From Flavobacterium sp. (GTDB lineage: Bacteria > Bacteroidota > Bacteroidia > Flavobacteriales > Flavobacteriaceae), in the NCBI RefSeq assembly GCF_030146175.1, contig NZ_JASLCE010000123.1, forward strand, positions 1 through 11,603: 11,603 nucleotides of DNA, in the 5' to 3' direction. Position 1 is the stretch's first letter; every line of letters begins with the position of its first letter. A program made the translations under genes and the position numbers. Of the stretch, positions 1-6,794 are shown piece by piece. The notes beneath the pieces are model-generated. The model was given only the letters and a program-made list of their open reading frames with translations, was not told the origin of the DNA and did not search any database.

Positions 1-63
1 CGGATATGGGGTATTGAGCTGCGTAAAAGGTGGCGTGATCAGAAAAATTGTTGTCGGCTTCAT
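1..63 (-). CDS. Probable B12-binding-domain radical SAM protein (5' end only)
   Basis: Only the first 21 codons lie in the window; the gene runs off the left edge. Translation from the ATG at 63-61 gives MKPTTIFLITPPFTQLNTPY followed by P. A hydrophobic beta-strand leading into a PP motif and then an NTPYP-type motif resembles the N-terminus of radical SAM proteins that carry a cobalamin-binding Rossmann domain. These use S-adenosylmethionine and often B12 for radical chemistry; the substrate cannot be told from this fragment. A perfect TAnnTTTG box 22 nt upstream supports a separate transcript start here. The upstream ATGs at about 75-80 do not help: the one that opens a frame meets a stop after a few codons, so 63 is the best start. 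The family call rests on a short N-terminal match and is moderate at best; that a real gene starts here is more certain. Confidence 0.5.
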   Translation of the reverse strand, partial: MKPTTIFLITPPFTQLNTPYP

Positions 64-85
64 TGGCGATACATCATTGAGACTG

Positions 86-93
86 CAAAAGTA
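86..93 (-). promoter_or_regulatory. Bacteroidota -7 box for the radical SAM gene
   Basis: The minus strand reads TACTTTTG, a full match to the TAnnTTTG box used by the Bacteroidota primary sigma factor. It ends 22 nt before the ATG at 63, which implies a leader of about 15-20 nt. No good TTG element lies about 19 nt upstream, so the -33 half is weak. Confidence 0.5.
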
Positions 94-126
94 TCATATT
101 TTAAAGAAATAAATACGGATTGCGTA

Positions 127-1083
127 TTACAACTGTATCTTTTCGATGGTGTTCAGTTTATCCACATACAGTATCGTCTCATCACTATCGCGGTCGGCTT
201 CAAACATCGGTAAAAAACGCGCCCCATAAATTACTTCGCGTAAGGTATACGAAGTCCGCTTTACAACGGTAGTACTAAACATATCGTCAAAAACTTTGAC
301 AAAAATCAGAATTTCGCCTTTCTGATTTTGATAATCCGCTTCGGTAAAGGTATATAATGGACTATTTTCGGTAATCGCATGTACCAACGTCCAGCTTAAC
401 GTTAGCATATTAATTTTGTCCAGTTCGAGATCCAGCGAAAAAAATTTATTGACTTTTTTACCATCTTCTTCCAGACTTAATCCAATTGTTGCCTTAGCTT
501 CGGCTTCCATCAGGTTGGTATTCTTATAAGGTGTCATTCGCAACATCAAGGCTTTCCCTTCTTTATAGGGTGCAATGACAGCATTATCCGAAAAACGGAT
601 CAAGGCTTTGGGCTTACTGAATCTTCCGTAAAACAAACCGGTTGCAATCGCGAAGCTCAACAATCCGAATAAGGCTTCGACCGAAGCCACAAAACTGGTC
701 ATAAAACCGGTTGGGCTAATATGCCCGTAGCCTACGGTAGTAAAAGTCTGCGCACTAAAAAAGAACGCCTGTCCGAACTGATCAACTGCTGTTACCGCAT
801 TGATACCCTGTAAGTGCTGTACACCAAGCACAAAGTAAATACAGGCGAAAATAAAATTTACGATCAGGTAAAAGGCGAAAATGATAAACATAAATTTCCA
901 GCGTGGTACATCGATCATCGCATGGTACCAACTGATACGTTCTGTTATACCGATTCCCACTTTCCGGACATTGGCATTTCCGTCTTTGTTTACAAATCGT
1001 GCCCCATAAATGGAAGCATTACTCCCAAAGCCAGTATTTTCATCTGCTTTAGCTCTGGAACTGATACGCTTTAGGAATGCCAT
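127..1083 (-). CDS. Inward-rectifier-type (KirBac-like) potassium channel
   Basis: A 318-residue integral membrane protein with the architecture of prokaryotic Kir channels. An N-terminal cytosolic stretch (1-60) ends in an amphipathic region. TM1 is at about 64-86. The pore loop carries the K+ selectivity filter TTVGYG at 115-120. TM2 is at about 127-153, followed by a beta-rich C-terminal cytoplasmic domain (about 158-305) of the Kir immunoglobulin-like type. Such channels form tetramers in the inner membrane and pass K+ selectively, gated by the cytosolic domain, lipids or ligands. The intact filter suggests a working channel. The start ATG gives the expected cytosolic N-terminus. It lies downstream of carB on the same strand, but a strong terminator separates them. 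A near-match promoter box (TAGCTTTA, 7 of 8) lies 14 nt before the ATG, so it is probably transcribed alone. The physiological trigger cannot be read from sequence. Confidence 0.9.
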   Translation of the reverse strand: MAFLKRISSRAKADENTGFGSNASIYGARFVNKDGNANVRKVGIGITERISWYHAMIDVPRWKFMFIIFAFYLIVNFIFACIYFVLGVQHLQGINAVTAVDQFGQAFFFSAQTFTTVGYGHISPTGFMTSFVASVEALFGLLSFAIATGLFYGRFSKPKALIRFSDNAVIAPYKEGKALMLRMTPYKNTNLMEAEAKATIGLSLEEDGKKVNKFFSLDLELDKINMLTLSWTLVHAITENSPLYTFTEADYQNQKGEILIFVKVFDDMFSTTVVKRTSYTLREVIYGARFLPMFEADRDSDETILYVDKLNTIEKIQL

Positions 1084-1137
1084 AGTAATTTTTAAGTAAA
1101 GCTAATAAAAAATCAGTTTGAAAGCTACTTCAATAAA

Positions 1138-1164
1138 AAAGCCCCACTTTTTAAGTGAGGCTTT
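1138..1164 (-). terminator. Intrinsic terminator of carB
   Basis: On the minus strand, arms AAAGCCTCACTT and AAGTGGGGCTTT form a 12-bp stem with one U-G wobble and a 3-nt loop, followed by a T-rich run (the arm's closing TTT continues as TTTATTG). Read on the plus strand the wobble becomes a C-A mismatch, so the structure is oriented for carB, whose stop codon lies 18 nt upstream. Confidence 0.85.
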
Positions 1165-1182
1165 CTATAAAATATAGTGTTC

Positions 1183-4035
1183 TTATTTACTCAAGTACAT
1201 TTTTCGTCTGGAGTACAATTCGTAGAACTGATCGTCTTTTAGGTCGTCGATAAACAGGATACTTTCTCCTGTTGATTTCATTTCGGGACCTAATGCCTTG
1301 TTTACGTTTTTAAACTTGCTGAATGAGAATACCGGTTGCTTGATCGCATATCCTTTTAAATGTGGATTAAAATCAAAATCGGTTACTTTATTCACACCTA
1401 ACATTACTTTAGTCGCATAGTTTACATACGGTTCGCCATAGGCTTTTGCGATAAACGGTACTGTACGTGAAGCTCTTGGATTGGCTTCGATGATGTAAAC
1501 CGTATCGTCTTTAATCGCAAACTGTATATTAATAAGTCCTACCGTTTTTAAAGCCAGTGCAATTTTCTTGGTATGGTCTTTAATCTGTTGCATTACAAAT
1601 TCACCCAGGTTAAACGGTGGCAACGTTGCATTACTATCTCCGGAGTGAATACCACATGGTTCGATATGCTCCATGATACCGATGATATATACATTTTCAC
1701 CATCACAAATCGCATCGGCTTCCGCCTCAATCGCCCCGTCCAGGTAATGATCCAGCAATAGTTTGTTATTCGGGATTTTACGCAGTAAGTCTACCACATG
1801 CTCTTCCAGTTCCTGTTTGTTGATCACAATTTTCATTCCCTGTCCACCCAATACATAAGAAGGACGTACTAATAATGGGAAGTCCAGTTGATCCGCCAAT
1901 TTTGAAGCTTCCTCGGCACTTTCGGCTACTCCGAATTTCGGGAAAGGAATTTTTAATTCTTCCAGTAATTCCGAAAAACGTCCTCGGTCTTCCGCTAAAT
2001 CCAAAGCATCAAAACTGGTTCCGATGATCTTAACACCGTATTTTGAGAGTTTTTCAGCCAGCTTTAAGGCGGTTTGTCCTCCTAACTGCACGATCACACC
2101 TTCCGGTTTTTCGTGACGGATGATATCGTAGATATGCTCCCAGAACACCGGTTCGAAATACAATTTATCCGCCGTGTCGAAATCGGTGGATACCGTTTCC
2201 GGATTACAGTTGATCATAATTGTTTCATAACCGCATTCCGATGCTGCCAATACCCCGTGAACACAAGAATAATCGAATTCGATACCTTGTCCGATACGGT
2301 TGGGTCCGGAACCTAAAACGATTACTTTTTTACGGTCGGATACGACGCTTTCGTTATCTACATAACGGGTTCCGTCGGCTTTTTCGATTTCCGCTTCAAA
2401 AGTGGAATAATAGTATGGTGTTTGCGCTTTAAATTCGGCGGCACAGGTATCTACCAGTTTGTAAACCCTTTTTACACCTAAATCTTCACGCAATTTGTAA
2501 ATCTGACTTTCCAGACATCCTAACATATGCGCAATTTGTCTGTCGGCAAATCCTTTTTGTTTCGCTTCCAGTAACAATTCTTTGGTTAGGGTGTCGATAT
2601 TGTGTTTGGAAATTTCTTTTTCCAGTGCATATAGTTCTTCATATTGTTTTAAGAACCACATGTCGATTTTAGTGATTTCGTGGATACGGCTTAACGGAAT
2701 TCCCATGGCAATCGCATCGTAAATCACGAATACACGATCCCAACTCGCATAGGTCAGTTTGTCAATAATCTGATCGTAATTGGTATATCCTTTCCCATCA
2801 GCACCTAATCCGTTTCGTTTAATCTCCAACGATTGCGTTGCTTTGTGTAAGGCTTCCTGGAACGAACGTCCGATTCCCATTACTTCCCCTACGGATTTCA
2901 TCTGTAATCCAAGCGTTCTGTCGGCTCCTTCAAATTTGTCGAAGTTCCAACGTGGTATTTTTACAATTACATAGTCCAAAGTCGGTTCAAATAAGGCCGA
3001 AGTGGATTTTGTAATTTGATTTTGCAATTCGTCCAAACTATACCCTAAAGCCAGCTTGGTGGCAATTTTTGCGATTGGATATCCCGTCGCTTTCGAAGCC
3101 AATGCCGAAGAACGCGATACACGCGGGTTGATTTCAATCGCAACAATGTCTTCTTTTTCATCCGGAGAAACAGCAAACTGTACGTTACATCCACCGGCAA
3201 AGTTTCCGATGCTTCGCATCATCAGGATTGCCATATCCCGCATTCTCTGGAATGTTCTGTCGGATAAAGTCATCGCCGGCGCCACTGTGATACTATCTCC
3301 GGTATGGATTCCCATTGGATCCATATTTTCGATGGTACAGATAATCACTACGTTGTCGTTTTTATCTCGCAATAATTCCAGCTCGTATTCTTTCCAACCT
3401 AATAACGCTTTATCAATTAACACTTCATGGATTGGAGATGCTTCCAGTCCGCGGGTTAATAAATCGTCGAAATCTTCTTTTTTATGTACAAAAGCAGCTC
3501 CTGTTCCACCCAATGTAAATGACGGACGGATTACTAACGGGAAACCGAATTCCTGTGCAATTTCTTTTCCTTTTAAGAAGGAATTAGCCGTTTTCGCCGG
3601 TGCTACCGGAATTTCGATTTTCGCCAGCAATTGTTTAAACTGCTCGCGATCTTCGGTAACATTAATGGCATTTACATCAACACCGATCAATCGTACGTTA
3701 AAATCCTGCCAGATTCCTTTTTCGTCTGCTTCCAGACATAAATTTAAGGCAGTTTGTCCTCCCATAGTTGGCAAAACCGCATCAATTTGCGGGTGTGCTT
3801 TTAGGATTTCGATAATGGATTTTGTAGTTAAAGGTTTTAAATAAATATGATCGGCCATAGAGGGATCCGTCATAATAGTCGCCGGATTGGAATTGATCAG
3901 GATTACTTCAATTCCTTCTTCGCGAAGCGATCGTGCCGATTGCGATCCGGAGTAGTCGAACTCACAGGCCTGCCCGATTACGATAGGCCCTGAACCGATA
4001 ATTAAAACCGATTTTATTGAATTGTCTTTAGGCAT
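1183..4035 (-). CDS. carB: Carbamoyl-phosphate synthase large subunit, lacking the C-terminal allosteric domain
   Basis: CarB makes carbamoyl phosphate from bicarbonate, ATP and ammonia, the ammonia being delivered by the glutaminase subunit CarA; the product feeds pyrimidine and arginine synthesis. The first synthetase half (1-400) shows a glycine-rich motif at 13-30 (IGSGPIVIGQACEFDYSG), the ATP-grasp RPSFTLGGTG at 170-179 and EINPRVSRSS at 301-310. An oligomerisation region follows (about 400-555). The second half repeats the pattern: LGSGPNRIGQGIEFDYS at 574-590, RPSYVLGGQGM at 724-734, EANPRASR at 850-857. The protein ends at 950, shortly after the PEMKSTGE motif at 917-924, so the methylglyoxal-synthase-like regulatory domain of the roughly 1073-residue E. 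coli enzyme is absent. No leftover coding sequence follows the stop, only a terminator, so this is not a recent frameshift. carA is not in the window. A near-match -7 box (TATCTTTT) lies about 38 nt before the ATG, abutting the rpmH terminator. Confidence 0.97.
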   Translation of the reverse strand: MPKDNSIKSVLIIGSGPIVIGQACEFDYSGSQSARSLREEGIEVILINSNPATIMTDPSMADHIYLKPLTTKSIIEILKAHPQIDAVLPTMGGQTALNLCLEADEKGIWQDFNVRLIGVDVNAINVTEDREQFKQLLAKIEIPVAPAKTANSFLKGKEIAQEFGFPLVIRPSFTLGGTGAAFVHKKEDFDDLLTRGLEASPIHEVLIDKALLGWKEYELELLRDKNDNVVIICTIENMDPMGIHTGDSITVAPAMTLSDRTFQRMRDMAILMMRSIGNFAGGCNVQFAVSPDEKEDIVAIEINPRVSRSSALASKATGYPIAKIATKLALGYSLDELQNQITKSTSALFEPTLDYVIVKIPRWNFDKFEGADRTLGLQMKSVGEVMGIGRSFQEALHKATQSLEIKRNGLGADGKGYTNYDQIIDKLTYASWDRVFVIYDAIAMGIPLSRIHEITKIDMWFLKQYEELYALEKEISKHNIDTLTKELLLEAKQKGFADRQIAHMLGCLESQIYKLREDLGVKRVYKLVDTCAAEFKAQTPYYYSTFEAEIEKADGTRYVDNESVVSDRKKVIVLGSGPNRIGQGIEFDYSCVHGVLAASECGYETIMINCNPETVSTDFDTADKLYFEPVFWEHIYDIIRHEKPEGVIVQLGGQTALKLAEKLSKYGVKIIGTSFDALDLAEDRGRFSELLEELKIPFPKFGVAESAEEASKLADQLDFPLLVRPSYVLGGQGMKIVINKQELEEHVVDLLRKIPNNKLLLDHYLDGAIEAEADAICDGENVYIIGIMEHIEPCGIHSGDSNATLPPFNLGEFVMQQIKDHTKKIALALKTVGLINIQFAIKDDTVYIIEANPRASRTVPFIAKAYGEPYVNYATKVMLGVNKVTDFDFNPHLKGYAIKQPVFSFSKFKNVNKALGPEMKSTGESILFIDDLKDDQFYELYSRRKMYLSK

Positions 4036-4080
4036 TGTGTTGTGTTGTATGTAGTTATTTTATTTTTAACGAAAAGATAT

Positions 4081-4115
4081 AAAAAAAGGCGTTACCTTAA
4101 ATGAGTAACACCTTT
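4081..4115 (-). terminator. Intrinsic terminator of rpmH
   Basis: On the minus strand, arms AAAGGTGTTAC and GTAACGCCTTT pair over 11 bp with one U-G wobble and a 9-nt loop, and run straight into seven Ts. The stem begins about 20 nt past the rpmH stop, which separates rpmH from carB on the same strand. Confidence 0.88.
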
Positions 4116-4135
4116 ATTTATGATTTCTAAAATCA

Positions 4136-4297
4136 TTATTTTTTATGTCTTGGTTCTGATGAAACCGTTAACTTATGTCTTCCTTTAGCTCTTCTACGTG
4201 CTAATACTTTTCTTCCGTTAGCAGAAGCCATTCTTTCCATGAAACCGTGCTTGTTTCTTCTTTTTCTTTTTGATGGTTGAAACGTTCTCTTACTCAT
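4136..4297 (-). CDS. rpmH: 50S ribosomal protein L34
   Basis: A 53-residue, strongly basic protein that opens with [20 protein letters not shown] and contains the L34 hallmarks [19 protein letters not shown] and [17 protein letters not shown]34 binds 23S rRNA in the large ribosomal subunit. The C-terminal tail after KGRHKLTVS is a few residues longer than in E. coli (46 residues in total there). It has its own promoter about 70 nt upstream and its own terminator. The classical bacterial order dnaA-rpmH-rnpA is not present: the neighbours are carB downstream and a divergent TPR-like gene upstream. Confidence 0.98.
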   Translation of the reverse strand: MSKRTFQPSKRKRRNKHGFMERMASANGRKVLARRRAKGRHKLTVSSEPRHKK

Positions 4298-4366
4298 TGC
4301 TTTTATCTTTAAATCGTGTTTTTAAATAGGATCAGCTTTGAAATTCTCTCGCTTCAAAACCGAGTG

Positions 4367-4396
4367 CAAATATACAAAGAGTTTTATTTCTGGCAA
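4367..4396 (-). promoter_or_regulatory. Bacteroidota-type promoter of rpmH
   Basis: The minus strand carries TTG (4396-4394), a 19-nt spacer, and TATATTTG (4374-4367), a full match to the -33/-7 consensus of the phylum. It implies a leader of roughly 65 nt before the rpmH ATG. Confidence 0.75.
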
Positions 4397-4518
4397 GTCC
4401 TTTTAAAAAAATATTTTTATTTCTGTTAACTACTTTGTCCTTTAGCAGTTACTGCGAGCTGCTTTTGCTTGTAAACCGGCTTCGGAAAACTTAATTTCGC
4501 CCACTCGTTTCATTTTAT

Positions 4519-4526
4519 TACATTTG
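4519..4526 (+). promoter_or_regulatory. Bacteroidota -7 box for the TPR-like gene
   Basis: TACATTTG is a full TAnnTTTG match 22 nt before the ATG at 4549. A weak TTTC element lies about 20 nt upstream. The leader between box and start is A-rich and lacks a Shine-Dalgarno sequence, as is usual in this phylum. The 251-bp gap between the divergent rpmH and TPR-like start codons otherwise holds only the rpmH promoter and AT-rich sequence. Confidence 0.6.
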
Positions 4527-4548
4527 CAAACTTAAAACAAAAACAATT

Positions 4549-5064
4549 ATGTTTCACAGAAATATTAAACTGATTATAGCCGCTTTAATCATTGCGCTTG
4601 GTATCTGGCAATTCACAGAGAGCAACATCGGAAACGGAATTTTCTTAGTACTGCTTTCGTCTATTTTTATTTTATTGTATTTCAAAAACGAGTTTATTTT
4701 ACTAGCGTTTTTAAAACTTCGGAAACAGGATTTCCCCGGTGCTCAAAAATGGCTTGCTTATATCAAAAACCCGGAAACGGCTTTGGTTCGCAAACAACAG
4801 GGATATTATAACTACTTAAACGGATTAATGGTTTCCCAAACCAATTTATCAGCGGCTGAAAAATATTTCAAAAAAGCGATTGAATTAGGTTTGAATATGG
4901 ATCAGGATTTGGCATTGGCAAAATTAAACCTTGCCGGTATCGCCATGACTCGCAGAAGAAAGCTGGAAGCGACCAATCTTTTAAACGAGGCTAAAAAACT
5001 GGATAAACAGAATATGTTGAAAGATCAGATCAAGATGATGAAAGATCAGATGAAGAAAATGTAA
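4549..5064 (+). CDS. Small membrane-anchored TPR-like protein
   Basis: 171 residues. Two hydrophobic segments (about 7-22 and 28-45) anchor it in the inner membrane. The rest is helical and basic, with two tetratricopeptide-like helix pairs at about 85-112 (containing AEKYFKKAIELG) and 119-152 (containing LALAKLNLAGIA and EATNLLNEAKKLD). Such repeats usually hold protein partners, so an adaptor or scaffold role at the cytoplasmic face is a reasonable inference, but I do not recognise a named family. The last 14 codons are two near-identical seven-residue units (KDQIKMM, KDQMKKM) encoded by a 21-nt tandem duplication, extending a charged terminal helix. The gene has its own promoter and a strong terminator, so it is probably monocistronic. 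Confidence 0.8.
   Translation: MFHRNIKLIIAALIIALGIWQFTESNIGNGIFLVLLSSIFILLYFKNEFILLAFLKLRKQDFPGAQKWLAYIKNPETALVRKQQGYYNYLNGLMVSQTNLSAAEKYFKKAIELGLNMDQDLALAKLNLAGIAMTRRRKLEATNLLNEAKKLDKQNMLKDQIKMMKDQMKKM
5020..5061 (+). repeat. 21-bp tandem duplication at the 3' end of the TPR-like gene
   Basis: Two adjacent 21-nt units (5020-5040 and 5041-5061) both start AAAGATCAGAT and match at 18 of 21 positions. The unit length keeps the reading frame and lengthens the C-terminal helix by one heptad. Confidence 0.7.
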
Positions 5065-5087
5065 TCCAAAAATTAAAAAATATCATG

Positions 5088-5115
5088 AAAAAACGCCCAA
5101 AAAGGCGTTTTTTTT
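5088..5115 (+). terminator. Intrinsic terminator of the TPR-like gene
   Basis: Arms AAAAAACGCC and GGCGTTTTTT form a 10-bp stem with a 6-nt loop (CAAAAA), and the T tract continues to 5115. It lies 24 nt after the stop at 5064. Confidence 0.9.
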
Positions 5116-5205
5116 ATGCATTTTACACAACTCTCTCAAATTGTCCGTATCTTTATAAATAGATGTTTAGCTTCAAAAAACAAGTACCCCCAAAAGTATT
5201 TGCCT

Positions 5206-5901
5206 ATGAAAAACTTCTATTTTACAAGTATCGTTTTTATCTTACTATCTTCTACAGTCACTGCTCAAGATACCCAATCTATTTTGTTTTCGCATACCCT
5301 GCATCGGAATTTAAAATTGTATTCCAAAAAGTCGGATATGGCCTATCGAAACGACAATATAGATCGTGCTAATTTTTTATTTGATTCCCTGGTTCGGTAC
5401 CAACTCATAGGTACCACTTTCGACGATTTTAACTTAAAGCGGTTTCATAAAGGCCGACAGCGGATCAGTGCTTTTGAAAAACCGATTTTCCTGATCACTT
5501 ATGCATCCTGGTGTGTTCCGAACAAAGGAGAAATCCCGGCACTAAACAAACTGGCCCGACAATATGGAAACGATATCCAATTTATAGTATTATACTGGGA
5601 TCGAAAATCGAATTTAAAAAAGTTGTCAAAAAAATTTGATCATCGTATTCAGATTTGTTACGCTCACGAAACCTACAATAAAGATGCGTATCTGGTTTCC
5701 ACCTTAAAACACAGTCTGGGATTTCCGATCTTATATTATTTAGACAAAAACCGAACCGTTGTTGCCATCAAGCGCAATACAGTCAAACCTATTCCGAAAG
5801 CGACGTATAGCAAAGCACTTGATGCCAACTATAAAGTTTTTAAAGACAACCTCAGCTGTCTTTTAAATACTAACGATTCACCGATACTGGCCAAGAATTA
5901 A
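5206..5901 (+). CDS. Exported thioredoxin-fold (TlpA-like) protein with a CxxN active site
   Basis: 231 residues from the ATG at 5206. This start is chosen because it opens directly into a signal peptide (MKNFYFTSIVFILLSSTVTA, cleavage near residue 20). An in-frame ATG at 5116 would add 30 non-signal residues and start right at the T tract of the preceding terminator. The mature protein has a helical N-terminal stretch (20-90), then a thioredoxin-like fold: FLITYASWCVPNKGEIPALN at 95-114, a beta-strand IQFIVLYWD at 124-132, and a GFPILYYLD strand with its cis-proline (P174) at 172-180. Thiol:disulfide proteins of the TlpA/ResA type use CxxC; here it is C103-V-P-N106, so only the nucleophilic cysteine is present. 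It probably acts in the periplasm. A monothiol, peroxidase-like or binding role is more likely than dithiol oxidoreductase. A weak promoter box (TATCTTTA) lies at 5148-5155. Its stop overlaps the stop of the convergent transglycosylase gene. Confidence 0.8.
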   Translation: MKNFYFTSIVFILLSSTVTAQDTQSILFSHTLHRNLKLYSKKSDMAYRNDNIDRANFLFDSLVRYQLIGTTFDDFNLKRFHKGRQRISAFEKPIFLITYASWCVPNKGEIPALNKLARQYGNDIQFIVLYWDRKSNLKKLSKKFDHRIQICYAHETYNKDAYLVSTLKHSLGFPILYYLDKNRTVVAIKRNTVKPIPKATYSKALDANYKVFKDNLSCLLNTNDSPILAKN

Positions 5902-6794
5902 CGCTTATAGCCTTCTAACGGAATATCGATTGTATATTTTTTATTGGGCGTGATCACCAGTTTTTTATCGCGTAACCACGGGTTGTGAATTTTTAGAATC
6001 TTATAATTAATCCCCTGTTCTATAGCAAAAGCAGCCAGATCATCGATATTGGCCGTTACTTCTATTTTTCGTACCGGAATTTGCTGGTATAGCACGTCTT
6101 TCGGCAGATCGTAACCATATTTCGCCTGATTGGTCATAATTTCCTTTAAAGCCAGAATTCGGAAAACATAACGCGCCGTTTCATCATTAAGCAACAAATC
6201 GTAATAATCACTTACTTTCTGACTATCGATTTGCTTGTTTACACCGTTCATCCCACCGTTATAAGAAGCCGCTGCCAAAGTCCAGTTTCCAAACTTTTCT
6301 TTCGCTGACAACAAATATTTACAGGCCGCTTCGGTCGACTTTTCCAGATGATAGCGCTCGTCTACGGTTTCGGTTACTTCCATACCTTTTTCCTTCGCTG
6401 TTTCCGGCATAAACTGCCATACACCTCTCGCTCCGGCCGAAGACACCGCATTTATTAGTCCGCTTTCGATAACGGCCAGGTATTTAAAATCATCCGGAAC
6501 ACCATACTGTCGTAAAATGGGTTCAATTACCGGAAAAGCGCGATTGGCTCTTTTGATGATCAACGCTGTAGTTGCATGCAGATTTATATTGACCAAAAGT
6601 TCCCGATCCATTCTTTCTTTGACATCCGAAAGCGTCATGGGTGCTCTTTCGCCCGCAAAATCGATATTCATCGGCAAATACACATGGTTTTTCACATCTA
6701 CATCCGTCCCGGTTCCGGCGTTGGTCCAATAAACCAAAACACCACTTGTTAGTATCACGGCGGCTACAATAGCCATTCTTTTCACTTTATTCAT
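5898..6794 (-). CDS. Membrane-anchored lytic transglycosylase (SLT/MltD-like)
   Basis: 298 residues. An N-terminal hydrophobic segment (about 7-23) serves as signal anchor or signal peptide. The catalytic lytic-transglycosylase domain covers about 85-225: the catalytic glutamate is E110 in LAVIESGL, followed by GARGVWQFMP at 121-130 and AAASYNGG at 174-181, the signature motifs of the goose-lysozyme-like fold. Such enzymes cleave the MurNAc-GlcNAc bond of peptidoglycan, forming 1,6-anhydro ends, during wall growth and turnover. The tail (about 242-295) looks like a degenerate LysM repeat (DDLAAFAIEQGINYKILKIH), which would bind glycan. It is the second gene of an overlapping pair with the alpha/beta hydrolase, and its ATG lies inside the last codons of that gene, which suggests translational coupling. 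Its stop shares TTAA with the stop of the convergent thioredoxin-like gene. Confidence 0.92.
   Translation of the reverse strand: MNKVKRMAIVAAVILTSGVLVYWTNAGTGTDVDVKNHVYLPMNIDFAGERAPMTLSDVKERMDRELLVNINLHATTALIIKRANRAFPVIEPILRQYGVPDDFKYLAVIESGLINAVSSAGARGVWQFMPETAKEKGMEVTETVDERYHLEKSTEAACKYLLSAKEKFGNWTLAAASYNGGMNGVNKQIDSQKVSDYYDLLLNDETARYVFRILALKEIMTNQAKYGYDLPKDVLYQQIPVRKIEVTANIDDLAAFAIEQGINYKILKIHNPWLRDKKLVITPNKKYTIDIPLEGYKR

Noticed and set aside
112..128. AATACG/CGTATT hairpin after the K+ channel stop on the minus strand
   Set aside because: The 6-bp stem is AT-rich and the following T run is interrupted; too weak to call a terminator with confidence.
814..1074. Open frame of 86 codons on the plus strand opposite the K+ channel gene
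   Set aside because: Antisense to a clearly real gene, low-complexity product, no promoter or family features.
3056..3844. Long open frame of 262 codons on the plus strand opposite carB
   Set aside because: It lies wholly inside the well-supported carB gene, has no promoter or recognisable domain, and its composition fits a codon-bias shadow.
4444..4463. Inverted repeats around GCAGTTACTGC and AGCAG...CTGCT between rpmH and the TPR-like gene
   Set aside because: Stems of 5 bp only, no T tract in either direction and not positioned at a gene end; chance is a sufficient explanation.
5116..5205. In-frame upstream ATG extending the thioredoxin-like protein by 30 residues
   Set aside because: It starts right at the terminator T tract of the previous gene and would bury the signal peptide; the ATG at 5206 starts exactly at a signal peptide.
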